Source: Halichondria panicea (Eukaryota > Porifera > Demospongiae > Suberitida > Halichondriidae). Taken from it: a DNA stretch of 64,000 bases. The notes below the pieces were generated by a model, which saw nothing but the letters and a program-made list of their open reading frames with translations, searched no databases and was not told where the DNA came from. The stretch spans positions 6,015,378-6,079,377 of the forward strand of contig NC_087381.1 of the NCBI RefSeq assembly GCF_963675165.1, given 5' to 3'. Each line of letters begins with the position of its first letter. Position 1 is the first letter of the stretch. Position numbers and translations under genes: made by a program. This document shows, one piece after another, positions 58,301 to 64,000 of the stretch.

Positions 58301-61182
58301 TTCTGGCAGTTTACATGGAGCTTTGTATACAGTCACCTGTTTTCTCACGCCATCGCTTTAGTGCAATGTAATAACCATGCAAACTACAATTCTGCATGAG
58401 GAGACTGGAACAGCCTCGGTATAAGTTAGCAATAACTTAAGAAAGTAATTCAAATCCAAGAGAGTATGGCTAAAAGCAGCTGTTAGTTTTATAGCATTGC
58501 AACTGTTTAGTCTCATATAGATCAGCCAGGATTTTAGAGAAAGGGGTGCTGTCGAGGGCGCGAAGCGCCCGATTTTTAGCCGCGCAGCGCCGAAATTTGG
58601 TTAACCGGAAGCCACACCTCTTATTAATGATGTCATAATTAACTTATCTGCCAAGTTGGGCGTGGCTGAACGTTTATTTGCATAGAGAAGCTGGCCACGA
58701 TCACAAAAGAGAACTAGTTTATAGATTTAAGCCAGAATAGCTCACAGTTTAGAGACTGAATTGTTTTCCTTGCCTATACTAGCTAGCTAACAGCCTAACT
58801 GCAGCAAGATCTGGAAGAGAAGGGGTGCTCAGCTGGATAATCAGATACATTTCTCTGTGATTTGTATACTTGACTCAGGCTGGTTGGGGGTGCTCGAGCA
58901 CCCCTAGCACCCCCCCTGGCTACGCCCCTGCCCTTCCTACTGAAGAAAAGGGGTCTGAGCACTAGGGCTGTCCCAATTATTCAAAAAAATTTGTTATTCT
59001 TATTATCAATTTTTCTTCCATTGAAAAGCCAACATGAACATAAACCATAAATACAGTATAAATTACATTGCATGCAGCCATATAAAACTAAACAACTGAC
59101 ATGTGTACTGCACTTACATTAGAATAATGACATTAATTTTTATTGACCTTTATGACCTTTTAAACCTCCGACTCTACCTATTACTCTAGCTTCACCTCAC
59201 CTTAAAATTATTCTAGAATAATTAGGACAGCCCTACAGTACTGAGCACTCTTGTCTTGAGGTCATTTCACAATGGAATGTACCTAACCTTACGCACCTGC
59301 GTATTTATTAATTGTACAAAGCGTTAAGCAGGCATCTTTCTCTCTCTGAAAAACGTGCTTCAATCTATTGTGATTTGCCTGTGGTGCTAACTCTGTGCCC
59401 AAGGACCCCTGCTTGGCTTGCTTATATACTTCGTAGCAGTGTCTATGTATGAAGCGTTTACCATGCGTGATGCATGCGTTAATGATTATCCAAATGCATT
59501 GAGCAATGTGCAGCTCTTTATTGCCTCCTATAATATAGAATAATTCAATCTAATTGAGCCGCTGGAATTCCAGCGTGTGCAACAAAACTACACCAAGAGT
59601 GCATGCTCAGACGGTCCTTCAGGTCTGGCTGAACCATGCAATTGTTATAAGCACATCACAGTCAGCTTTATCGTATTCCTCGTCATGTGGCTATAATCCC
59701 TCGAGGCATAATACTACCAACATTCGAGGACCATACAAACATTACGCCAATTTTGTTTTAAGGATAGACTATACCGGAAGTATACAATGATTCAAAATAT
59801 CTTGGAGCATAAAGTTTCGAGGTTTAGGTGTTTAGGCCAATCCGCGAAAGTTATACGCCTCGAACATTAATTAATTTGACACTATGTTATAGTTAGAACA
59901 TGGGCATAAGGTATCTATGTGTTTTAGTGTCCCAAAGCTCGAGGGTTTTAGCCCGAGGGATGAGGGACACTATAACCATAGATACCGAATGCACATGTTC
60001 TAACTGATTTAGATCCCAAAACCTATTGGCTACTAGAAATGCACTAGCTTAGCAACAGTCAACCTATATAAACAGCCAACCTAGCAACTGCATCATTATT
60101 CTTTTGAAAACTAATATCTGAAGTTGGCATCTCTCTGTGTCTCTACTATAAATGTGTGGTCTCTATTCATCAAGTCAACCCTGCTCCTCTACCTCACTTT
60201 GATGGACAAAATTATAGTCCTAGCTCCACCCACAAAACGGAAACATCCAGCTCCTCTACAAGTCCAGCACACTTCCCAAGAAACGAGCCGCTCGTACTAC
60301 TCTCACAAAGCAAAAGGAAGACATCTAAGCTATAATTTGCAGCAAACAAGCCCAGCAAACGAGCGGCTCCTATACTACTCTTGAACAAAGCGAAAGGAAC
60401 TTTAGGAAGAAACCAAAGCTAGAATCCCAGCACTTCCATACATCCAGCTCCTCCCCCATGCAGCCTTGCAGCAAAAAAGCACAGCACACTGCACAAAAAA
60501 CGAGCGTCTCCTACTACCCTCGAACAAAGCCAAAAAAAGAAACTAGAGCTTCTCTCTTTCATTCTAGCTCTGTTATTATATTACTAGACAAAGCATCTAG
60601 CTACAATAATTGTTATGTTATTACATGTGTATCTTCTTGTAAATCACAATACAATGTACAATGTTGTAGTTTGTAGCCCAGAGCAATCTATAGTACCAGT
60701 ACGTACTATAGCTCATAGTTCCCTGCTAAATACACTCAAATGGGATCTAAACAATAGCTATTATGTGGTCTAAAATATAGTGTTTATATATTCATGCCAC
60801 TATTATTAATAATTTATATTTATAGAAGTCATGATCAGAAGATCACTTGCTAATCGACTCACTCTCCAAGAACTAATAAAGCATCACAGTCTGACTGACG
60901 AGCAACTCAACAGTGAAATAAAGGACTCTGATACTCCCTACCTGGCCTCATGTTTCGATAATGTGGAACTTTATTCGAGTGAAATGGGGCTAGCTATTAC
61001 TGAACAAACTGATGTGACAGAATCGTGTCGTATATATGGCAATCAAATAGCCATGATGAAGTGCTTGAAAATCTGGATTCAACACAATCCTTCACAAGCA
61101 ACTTACAGAGCTCTACTGGATATTGCACTGCGATTGGGGAAAGGAGAAATAGCTCTTGAAATCTGTCAGCAATTGATCCAAC
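33609..61182 (+). CDS. ZU5 and multi-Death-domain protein, 14 exons found, 3' end open
   Basis: Exons: 33609-33678, 33731-34330, 34484-34822, 40619-41136, 41236-41373, 41524-41701, 41787-41837, 41912-41953, 42062-42118, 42325-42657, 46721-47026, 47556-47899, 57632-57974, 60826-61182. All have AG/GT borders and each junction keeps phase. Together they encode more than 1225 residues: residues 1-223 unrecognised helical domain (CDFVNHWPFS, WEDCTLHDAKRIF), about 224-336 Death 1, 337-509 ZU5, 510-664 linker, 665-775 Death 2, 776-877 Death 3, 878-992 Death 4, 993-1106 Death 5, 1107-1225 Death 6. ZU5-Death is known from PIDD, UNC5 and ankyrins, where Death domains recruit partners in apoptotic or inflammatory complexes; six in one chain suggests a scaffold (inference). 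No signal peptide or membrane segment is seen. Introns of 5.8, 4.1 and 9.7 kb are filled with transposons. It could instead be two or more tandem genes, since exon linkage is unproven. Confidence 0.75.
34484..34822 (+). CDS. Death domain 1 exon
   Basis: After TTCTTCTCAG, phase 1 to phase 1. Type-A Death domain: KITDEQLDTRV, LPQLSSYFDNTDDYVEMLGL, KYWLDRVLAEGTFRALLLIL and IAIKVAQYL, ending AAAG|GTGAGT. Confidence 0.85.
34964..35295. repeat. Foldback MITE (332 bp) in an intron of the multi-Death gene
   Basis: Arms of about 150 bp: GTAAGGACAATAATTAAACA at the left, GTTTAGTTATTGTCCTTAC at the right, running through CCCCCAAAGTTGGAGTTGCA and CAGCAATTATTTCTGCTGAG in both arms. A truncated second copy starts at 51915. 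Confidence 0.85.
36007..37950. mobile_element. 1.94-kb TIR element containing a P2X7-ballast-like gene remnant
   Basis: Inverted termini of about 200 bp: AGGGAAGGTACCATGAAAAA at 36007 and its complement ending at 37950. They share TTGCCTTAAAATGTTCTTTG and GGGCGCGGTCAAACGTGACG. It sits wholly within the 5.8-kb intron of the multi-Death gene. No clean target duplication was found. Confidence 0.8.
37036..37660 (-). pseudogene. P2X7-type intracellular (ballast) domain remnant inside the TIR element
   Basis: Reading on the minus strand, an acidic segment EPYLYE, then after a frameshift SHASSSGDDDGDNEGRIGN, matches the start pattern of P2X7 C-terminal-domain proteins (PYxFEP, acidic linker, RLGN). 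Further on, from 37371, LDMWVLQMAYTAHKHRYGE, then (after a possible 40-nt intron GTAAGT...ACTAG) RLCWGWLGRH, IRVVLPSCACSIAAIRNKFP. The WVLQ-A-Y, CWGxLG and RVVLPSCA-IR-FP motifs are the core of that domain. The Cys-rich zinc-binding middle part (WCxCGxC) was not found and the acidic part is out of frame, so it looks broken. By family knowledge this domain existed in other proteins before vertebrate P2X7 acquired it and binds zinc. Confidence 0.72.
38290..38600. repeat. Solitary terminal-repeat copy of the 61961-63480 element family
   Basis: Shares AGAAATGGTGCTGATACCAT, GTGTAGGTGAATGAA, AGTGGGAAATCATTTAGGTG and GGGGGTGATTGTAAAAAA with the inverted end of the element at 63170-63480. A short relic of the same end is at 30645-30712. 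Confidence 0.65.
38601..40618. other. Repeat-rich intron preceding the ZU5 exon
   Basis: Two degenerate direct repeats (around 38640-39080 and 39590-39800) share GAGCACATTACAGAAGGAGC and the AGAG(A/G)GGGATAT(A/G)AAACT block. A short repeat, GCTTTGGCATCTCCACCGAG followed by GCATCAGCACC, occurs near 39540, 40216 and 40390 and, altered, near 46227 and 48830. No exon was recognised. Confidence 0.55.
40619..41136 (+). CDS. ZU5 domain exon
   Basis: After TGTATGTAG, phase 1; ends at AAG|GTAGGT, phase 0. It reads GEAVVEVTKKSNEFSSFGIK, ITVPENSLPEGIDT, ANSELLSSIYRVKCEPKMQF, KKPVTLEMQHCMSLNSDH and LTSFSWFTTLCE. This is a full ZU5 fold with its VPE-L and KPV-L-hC motifs. Beyond it, LLFRNNLPCDVIDMKCVVCQ begins a UPA-like linker that continues in the next two exons. 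ZU5 mediates intramolecular or spectrin-like interactions in UNC5, PIDD and ankyrins. Confidence 0.87.
41236..42118 (+). CDS. Linker exons between ZU5 and Death 2 (UPA-like part plus three mini-exons)
   Basis: Exons 41236-41373 (VIREALERDGFTKEMDLDQI) and 41524-41701 (LSRDCIEGYSSVLDSNRRRG, PAIHYRFNLKE) continue a UPA-like beta-rich region. They are followed by 41787-41837, 41912-41953 and 42062-42118, tiny phase-1 exons encoding GNSDSATQRG, GKSDLTTQRG and YEVSTSYDCESIVKTSSS. The first two mini-exons are evident duplicates of each other (G-x-SD-x-x-TQRG). Their reading frames join without shifts. Confidence 0.75.
42325..42657 (+). CDS. Death domain 2 exon
   Basis: Phase 1 to phase 1, TATATAG to GTAAGT. 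Type A: RIPLQDLIKRYRLTDKQLNS, HYFENVQLYSSAMELT, MMKCLQIWKKHAPSQATYRA, LLDIV and ICQQFTRR. It is very similar to Death 6, so one is a duplicate of the other. Confidence 0.87.
43395..43485. repeat. Near-perfect 40-bp-arm hairpin
   Basis: GGTACGGGATCACTTCAGTT continues to AATAGGTAATGAAGCC, and the complement ends GATCCCGTACC. Loop of about 12 nt. It lies in the intron after Death 2. Confidence 0.8.
43872..44129. repeat. MITE, CTAAAGTCTATTTGCATTGA family, copy 1
   Basis: Ends CTAAAGTCTATTTGCATTGA and AACACAAATAGACTTTAG, giving a TA duplication if the tips are AAGTC/GACTT. The interior (GTGGTGGACAAGTATGCCTG) matches 47967-48231. Confidence 0.8.
44236..44446. repeat. MITE, TACCGTATAGC family, copy 1
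   Basis: Ends TACCGTATAGCAGGTAATTT and AATTACACGCTATACGGTA with a TA at each edge. The interior has multiple ATTCGTGG motifs in both directions. The second copy is at 61267-61476. Confidence 0.85.
45221..45783. repeat. Foldback element with 120-bp arms
   Basis: Left arm 45221-45341 (AATCCGACTAGAAAAACATT...ACAACGTCA) and right arm 45664-45783 are inverted and nearly identical (CCAATCCTAG..., CTCTCGTCTGATTTCTTG). About 320 bp of spacer. A relative of one arm occurs at 61660-61800. Confidence 0.82.
46721..47026 (+). CDS. Death domain 3 exon
   Basis: Phase 1 both ends, TTATACAG to GTAACT. Type-B Death domain: KPYHKTLFEVAYRQGKNKWY, NIGISLNVSVFDLESIRKNN, CFRAMLLKWFESSPDCYLYD and FLKALRSEPVELENL. 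Confidence 0.85.
47145..47217. ncRNA. Perfect 22-bp stem-loop (miRNA-precursor-like or micro-MITE)
   Basis: AAGGCTATTGCGATTCTAAC-AT at 47145-47166 pairs perfectly with 47196-47217. A 29-nt loop itself has AGAC/GTCT pairing. It lies in the 529-bp intron between Death 3 and Death 4. It could equally be a tiny inverted-repeat transposon. Confidence 0.35.
47556..47899 (+). CDS. Death domain 4 exon
   Basis: Phase 1 to phase 0, TATATAG to GTGAGT. Type A: GLQELMDHVDTVQLDREIPD, AAYFNNVELYSQAMGLT, TRCLLLWQQRDPYKATYRAL and TQVCQYLAQ. Confidence 0.87.
47967..48231. repeat. MITE, CTAAAGTCTATTTGCATTGA family, copy 2
   Basis: CTAAAGTCTACTTGCGTTGA to AACACAAATGGACTTTAG, aligned throughout with 43872-44129. 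Confidence 0.82.
48240..51460. other. Intron sequence between Death 4 and Death 5, first part
   Basis: No exon was recognised. It contains a short TIR-like unit at about 50170-50275 (AGTCTCGCGATATATACCAG against CTGGTATTACAAGACTAT) and a CAGGGGCGTAGCCAGGATTT element end near 50380. The frames at 50630-50934 show no family I know. Confidence 0.45.
51467..52366. repeat. Nested foldback cluster
   Basis: Three inverted pairs are interleaved. The first joins 51467-51590 and 51805-51930 (TGTCTGATAAACGGTAAGAA against its complement; the unit also occurs at 34850-34960). The second joins 51595-51830 and 52130-52360 (AGTAAGGCATCTATATTCAG; AAGTCTTCAAGAGCTGAAAA). The third is the truncated copy, from 51915, of the 332-bp foldback. 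They record successive insertions into one another. Confidence 0.7.
51625..51670. repeat. 46-bp Mutator-like micro-element
   Basis: TAGCCTCGATTCAAGGCC and GAGTCGAGGCTA enclose GCTGTAAAGCGGA. The exact direct repeat GTTCAGAC is on both sides (51617-51624 and 51671-51678). Confidence 0.75.
52737..52875 (+). pseudogene. Truncated copy of the start of the Death 5 exon
   Basis: GATCTTCATCAGAGGAGCAA with AAGCATAAACC(A/G)AGAAGTAATCACA(A/G) aligns to the first part of the exon at 57632. A GTACAG acceptor and a GAG|GTATGT donor are present. In the Death frame it reads SINQEVITRL, parallel to SINREVITEQ in Death 5, but a Death domain does not follow. Joined to Death 4 (phase 0) it would stop at once, so it is probably not used in the main transcript. 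Confidence 0.5.
52946..53690. mobile_element. Pogo-like non-autonomous element (745 bp) with transposase N-terminal fragment
   Basis: CTTGATTAAACGCCCG at the left and GGGCGTTTAATCAAG at the right are inverted and flanked by TA (52944-52945 and 53691-53692), typical of Tc1/mariner/pogo elements. On the minus strand at 53391-53515, SYDLGFKLRAVAAAKMS, then AVQEFGVD resembles the N-terminal DNA-binding helix-turn-helix of pogo/CENP-B-type transposases. There is no DDE domain, so it cannot move itself. Confidence 0.78.
54696..55921. mobile_element. Non-autonomous Mutator-like element, TAGCCTCGATCCCAGG family, copy 3 (inverted, 1226 bp)
   Basis: Same termini, interior inverted relative to copies 1 and 2. 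The exact 10-bp direct repeat GGTAGTAGAC flanks it (54686-54695 and 55922-55931). An internal tandem duplication of about 150 bp (CTGTGAGTATAGGACAATAT at about 55125 and 55273) makes it longer than the others. Confidence 0.88.
56436..56577 (+). other. Possible TATA box and orphan coding fragment
   Basis: CCTATATATACAGCG at 56436-56450 resembles a TATA box. Downstream, after TATAG, an open stretch reads AEAGDPSFSATLNFLNMGEK then ERIKPLLQ up to a CAG|GTACAC donor-like site. It has the look of real coding sequence, but no following exon was found and I do not recognise the protein. Confidence 0.25.
57281..57511. repeat. MITE, TACCGTATTACTAGAA family (231 bp)
   Basis: TACCGTATTACTAGAATATT at the left and ATTCTAGTAATACGGTA at the right, TA at both edges, with TTTTGCG / CGCAAAA next. 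It lies just upstream of the Death 5 exon. Confidence 0.85.
57632..57974 (+). CDS. Death domain 5 exon
   Basis: Phase 0 start after GCATGCACAG, phase 1 end at GAAG|GTAAAG. Type B: SINREVITEQSFYTQIVLTL, DASKDWFNLGLAFGLELSEL, NIEDEYRYNKRRLTEVV and TWSYICECLRSPTVER. The phase-0 acceptor fits the phase-0 donor of Death 4. Confidence 0.82.
59889..60760 (+). repeat. Hairpin plus TATA cassette 1 with tandem repeats
   Basis: GTTAGAACATGGGCATAAGG...CTATG at 59894 pairs with CATAGATACC...ACATGTTCTAAC at 60003. Inside are AGTGTCCC / GGGACACT and CTCGAGGGTTTTAGCCCGAG. Downstream come a CCAAT-like box, a TATA box, and about three degenerate ~110-bp repeats containing AAACGAGC-(C/G)-x-TC-x-TACTAC. One frame (60202-60384) reads MDKIIVLAPPTKRKHPAPLQ then a repeat including SRSYYSHKAKG before a stop. 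Confidence 0.5.
60024..60073 (+). promoter_or_regulatory. CCAAT (ATTGG) and TATA box of cassette 1
   Basis: ATTGGCTA at 60024 and CCTATATAAACAG at 60063. The spacing of about 40 bp and the order are those of a core promoter; the hairpin lies directly upstream. Predicted only from motifs. Confidence 0.45.
60826..61182 (+). CDS. Death domain 6 exon (last exon found of the multi-Death gene)
   Basis: Phase 1 both ends, TTTATAG to GTAAGT. Type A: RLTLQELIKHHSLTDEQLNS, SCFDNVELYSSEMGLA, MMKCLKIWIQHNPSQATYRA, LLDIALRLGKGEIALEICQQ. It is near-identical in pattern to Death 2. The donor at 61183 implies at least one more exon, which I could not find before the window ends. Confidence 0.87.
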
Positions 61183-61266
61183 GTAAGTATTACGTCTCAT
61201 GTGATAATCAATGTCTCCTGAGCCCTCTACTGAGTAGCTATATTCAATTTTAATTCATAATTAACG

Positions 61267-61476
61267 TACCGTATAGCGGGTAATTTTTGGGGGACAACAT
61301 ATTCGTGGTTTAGCAATATTGAGACATTTCGTGGGTAATATTTTCGTGGTTGCTGCTTGCACTGCAGGTAAAGGTAGGCAAGGTCGCTTCATTTGTGGGT
61401 AAAATATTCGTGGTCAGACCTCCAACCATGAAAACCATGAATATTTTGCCCCACGAAAATTACATGCTATACGGTA
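61267..61476. repeat. MITE, TACCGTATAGC family, copy 2
   Basis: TACCGTATAGCGGGTAATTT to AATTACATGCTATACGGTA, flanked by TA, aligned throughout with 44236-44446. Confidence 0.85.
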
Positions 61477-62320
61477 TACGGTAGACATTTTTGTAATTAT
61501 TATTTCAAAAATTTCGAAATAAAATTGTAGCATCATACGAAAATTAAAACTACGAAAGTTATTGTTTTTTAAATTCGTCATTGCCATAATAGCAAAAGCT
61601 AAAAATATATAATAACAAAATAAGCATACTACAGTAGAACGTCAATTATCGTGCACTCGCCGAATTACTTGTTTCTACGCTTTTTTGTGCTTTTCCTGAG
61701 GAGGCAGTCCCAACAGGTGGTCCTTTAGCTGTCCGTGGGTGAGGACCCCAGTCTCATGCATGGCAATCCTAGCAACGTTTCACATTACATTTAGTTCGAT
61801 ATTTGTAAGCGTTTGCATGTATAATTATACTACCAGGAGGACAGGAGGAGATGTATATTTCTATATATATAATTATTATTGCCATTGTTTATACCACATT
61901 TCCTTGTTTGTAATAATTATGCTAAGTACTCTGCATGTACATGCAGTGCATCCAGTCTAAAGAGTAGAATACCAAAAATGTGTGAGTAGTTGAAAATCTG
62001 CTGATACAATTGTGTAGGCGAATGAATAAGCTACAACATATCCAAAATTGTTTCCATGATAACATAAGGCGGTGGGTTTGTGGTGATTAATAAAACAGTA
62101 CCCAATTGTTATAGTGGGTAATCGGTTAGGGAGAGAAAAAGCCAACGGTTTCCAGCTAAGGTTTGGAACTTTTTCACAAATAGTTTGGCTATGTATTAGT
62201 GTAGAGGGGTTTATGACTGTAAACCTCCCAACCACGAGGGCGTAGCCCGAGTGAAAGGTGTGGTTTACTGTCATAAACCCCGAGGCACTGTGCATTAATT
62301 GATATAATTATGTCCCATCT

Positions 62321-62360
62321 GATTGGCTGGCTGGATGCTATGCATCCAGCCTATATAAGC
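62321..62360 (+). promoter_or_regulatory. CCAAT (ATTGG) and TATA box of cassette 2
   Basis: GATTGGCTGGCTGG at 62321 and CCTATATAAGC at 62350, about 30 bp apart, immediately downstream of the GC-palindrome hairpin. The layout is the same as in cassette 1. Confidence 0.5.
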
Positions 62361-62379
62361 TTGCATGACTACCACATAG

Positions 62380-62840
62380 CAACACTATTCAAACAAGAAG
62401 ACAACTAGGAAAAGAGAGCTCGTCCACACCAAGGCTGCTGTCCACACTCAAAGCCTTGCGCAGCCTGGACAAAATATGAGCAGCCAGCCCCTCCCTCCAA
62501 GCGAACGGTACAGAGCCACTCCCCCTATCTGTTCAATTAGTCAGCCCCTCCCTCCATTTATTGTGCAGCAACCAGCCAGAAGAAACAACACAGCTAGCTA
62601 GCTCTAGACAGGCTGACCAGCTCTCTTCAGCTATGCCAGGCTAGTATAGGCAAGCAAAGGTAAGCTTAAAATAGCCACTCCTATATTATTATTAAAATGG
62701 CTTCTTTTTCTTTGCTGAACAGGCCCAGTGCAGTGCGTGCAGTCAGTCAGTACTAGTGCTAGTGAGCAAAAAGCTCAGCCTGAGCCCAAGCCCTCTCCCA
62801 GAGTGTCTCTAAAGCAGCTCCTCAAACAGCAGAATTTTTA
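62380..62840 (+). other. Transcript-like unit of cassette 2 with a 64-bp intron and short C-terminal frame
   Basis: AAAG|GTAAGC at 62660 and TTGCTGAACAG|GCCC at 62723 have the form of a clean intron. After it, QSVSTSASEQKAQPEPKPSP followed by RVSLKQLLKQQNF and TAA is open. However, the upstream exon has a TAG three codons before the junction in the matching phase and no suitable ATG, so coding is not proven. Confidence 0.35.
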
Positions 62841-63838
62841 AGGAACTAGTCCACAGACTACACCCTCTGTCTCTATATGTTTTCATTTATGACATTTTGT
62901 TTCTCATGCAAGATTCATCTTCATTCATCGAAAACACCATTATTTTTTATTTTTGCTGCATATGCTTGAGGTGCCAATTTATGAGCCATATTTTCCCTAG
63001 TAGCCCTGAGGTGCCAATTTATGACAGTTAAACCCCACTAGACTACATGGCAAAAGTGTAGTAGGTGGGAAATATCTTATGAAAGTTACTTAAATATCTA
63101 CACACCCTCCACAGTGTGCTCCAAATTGCTAGTTTTTAGTGCCGTTTCGGTTAGGGAGAGATTTGAAGAAAATCTTACGGCTAAGGTCTAAAAATTACAC
63201 GGAGTAAGCTTGAATAAATTGTCTGACTTTTGATAAGAAAAATTTTTCCAGAAATACTTTAGTTCCGGAGATAATTGATGTTACGTATCATTTTTTACGA
63301 TCACCCCCATTATCACCTAAAATTATTTCCCACTACAACAACTTTTGGGGAAATATGTTTGAATCGTGTTGTAGCTTATTCTTTTACCTATACAATGGTA
63401 TCAGCACAATTTCTTAGAAATGTTCCAATCTTGAGATACATTTAGTACAACTACTCACCTATTTTTGTATTCTATACTCTCTATAGACTTTATGCACTGT
63501 ACACATGCGACGCATTTGATCTAATAATAGTGAATATCGATGATGTTTAAGGTAGTTAAACAAGGTTAATCGAGGTACTCCGCTTGCCCTGCCTACTGCA
63601 TTATGTACTACCCAGCATCTACGCGCATGTGCAATTATCTCTACACCTCGTGCTTGATTATAGCTATCTGAGTTAAAGCCCCACACCCAACCCTCCCTTG
63701 GTTTCTATACACTTCTCTGTCGTTACGACATGACTGAGCCGTGGCTATGACTGTTGGCTAGGCCACCTCTTTACCCCCAAGTACTCAATTACGGGAGCAA
63801 CAGAAACGCTTAATCATTATCTAATTACCGAGGTTGCA

Positions 63839-63860
63839 CCCCTCTAATTAATTAGAGGGG
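63839..63860. other. Perfect 22-bp palindrome
   Basis: CCCCTCTAATTAATTAGAGG plus GG, fully self-complementary. No gene is adjacent; meaning unknown. Confidence 0.6.
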
Positions 63861-64000
63861 CTTCCTAACCATAATAACGGCCTTCAGTCATGGTCCGGCT
63901 CACCCTCCGGCTCACCCTCCAAGGAGCGTTGCGGTAATGGGTAGCTGTACTCATCGCTTGCAGTAGTACCTAGAGTAATATATAACTATGTAGTAGTAAT

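Larger units (their letters stand above)
57975..60825. other. Intron between Death 5 and Death 6
   Basis: A CTGGCTACGCCCCTG-type MITE end lies at about 58916-58931, with its partner near 58525 (CAGCCAGGATTTTAGAGA). The hairpin/promoter-like cassette follows at 59889-60760. No exon was recognised. Confidence 0.45.
61961..63480. mobile_element. 1.5-kb inverted-repeat element with internal promoter-like unit (cassette 2)
   Basis: Left end AGAGTAGAATACCAAAAATG then GTGAGTAGTT. The right end is the diverged complement (AACTACTCACCTATTTTTGT then ATTCTATACTCT). Inner portions also pair (CTGATACAATTGTGTAGGCG; AATAAGCTACAACA). The middle holds a hairpin (GGGGTTTATGACTGTAAACC at 62204-62223 against GGTTTACTGTCATAAACCCC at 62262-62281) enclosing CGAGGGCGTAGCCCGAG. 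Then come CCAAT and TATA boxes and a transcript-like region with a typical intron. Confidence 0.65.

Noticed and set aside
1-64000. CRISPR arrays, tRNA and rRNA genes
   Set aside because: No spaced direct repeats of CRISPR type, no paired A/B boxes with cloverleaf ends, and no conserved rRNA blocks were seen while reading.

Overview
The window looks like nuclear DNA of a marine demosponge, probably Amphimedon-like. It is AT-rich, has GT-AG introns ranging from under 100 bp to several kb, and contains families expanded in sponges: IgGFc-binding-type secreted proteins, Death-domain/ZU5 proteins, ankyrin-ROCO-Death proteins, NACHT-LRR receptors and beta-helix repeat surface proteins. The species call is inference from family content and base composition. 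No organellar, bacterial or viral gene set is seen.

Layout. 1-1355 (-): 5' part of a secreted IgGFc-binding-type gene. 2809-5741 (-): a multi-exon carnosine N-methyltransferase (CARNMT1) gene whose last exon I could not find. 7905-9720 (+): a decayed NACHT-LRR receptor with no NACHT core. 10633-12519: two non-autonomous long-TIR elements, each with a 9-bp target duplication. 12757-13812 (+): an intact intronless family-B-like GPCR. 14129-16331: a duplicated stray exon of the next gene and another copy of the long-TIR element. 17611-25088 (-): an ankyrin-Death-ankyrin-Roc-COR-Death gene with one single-base frameshift. 25489-27295 (-): a frameshifted beta-helix repeat surface-protein pseudogene. 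29052-32670: a 3.6-kb foldback element whose arms are a 9-bp-module satellite. 33609 to at least 61182 (+): one very large gene whose 14 exons I joined by splice sites and intron phase. It encodes a start, an unrecognised sponge-type domain, Death, ZU5, a linker, then five more Death domains. 61961-63480: an inverted-repeat element carrying its own CCAAT/TATA promoter-like unit.

Genes together. Four loci (NACHT-LRR remnant, ankyrin-ROCO-Death gene, ZU5/multi-Death gene and, in one of its introns, a P2X7-ballast-domain remnant) belong to the families of Death-fold and innate-immune signalling. The window therefore reads as an accessory immune/apoptotic neighbourhood, still being reshaped by exon duplication, frameshifts and heavy transposon traffic. 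Housekeeping content is limited to CARNMT1.

Mobile DNA. At least three full-length copies of one Mutator-like family (TIR beginning TAGCCTCGATCCCAGGCC, 9-10-bp target duplications), its 31- and 46-bp miniature derivatives, a second Mutator-like family, TA-flanked Tc1/mariner-like MITEs, a pogo-like MITE carrying a transposase N-terminal fragment, and several foldback elements fill the introns and intergenic DNA.
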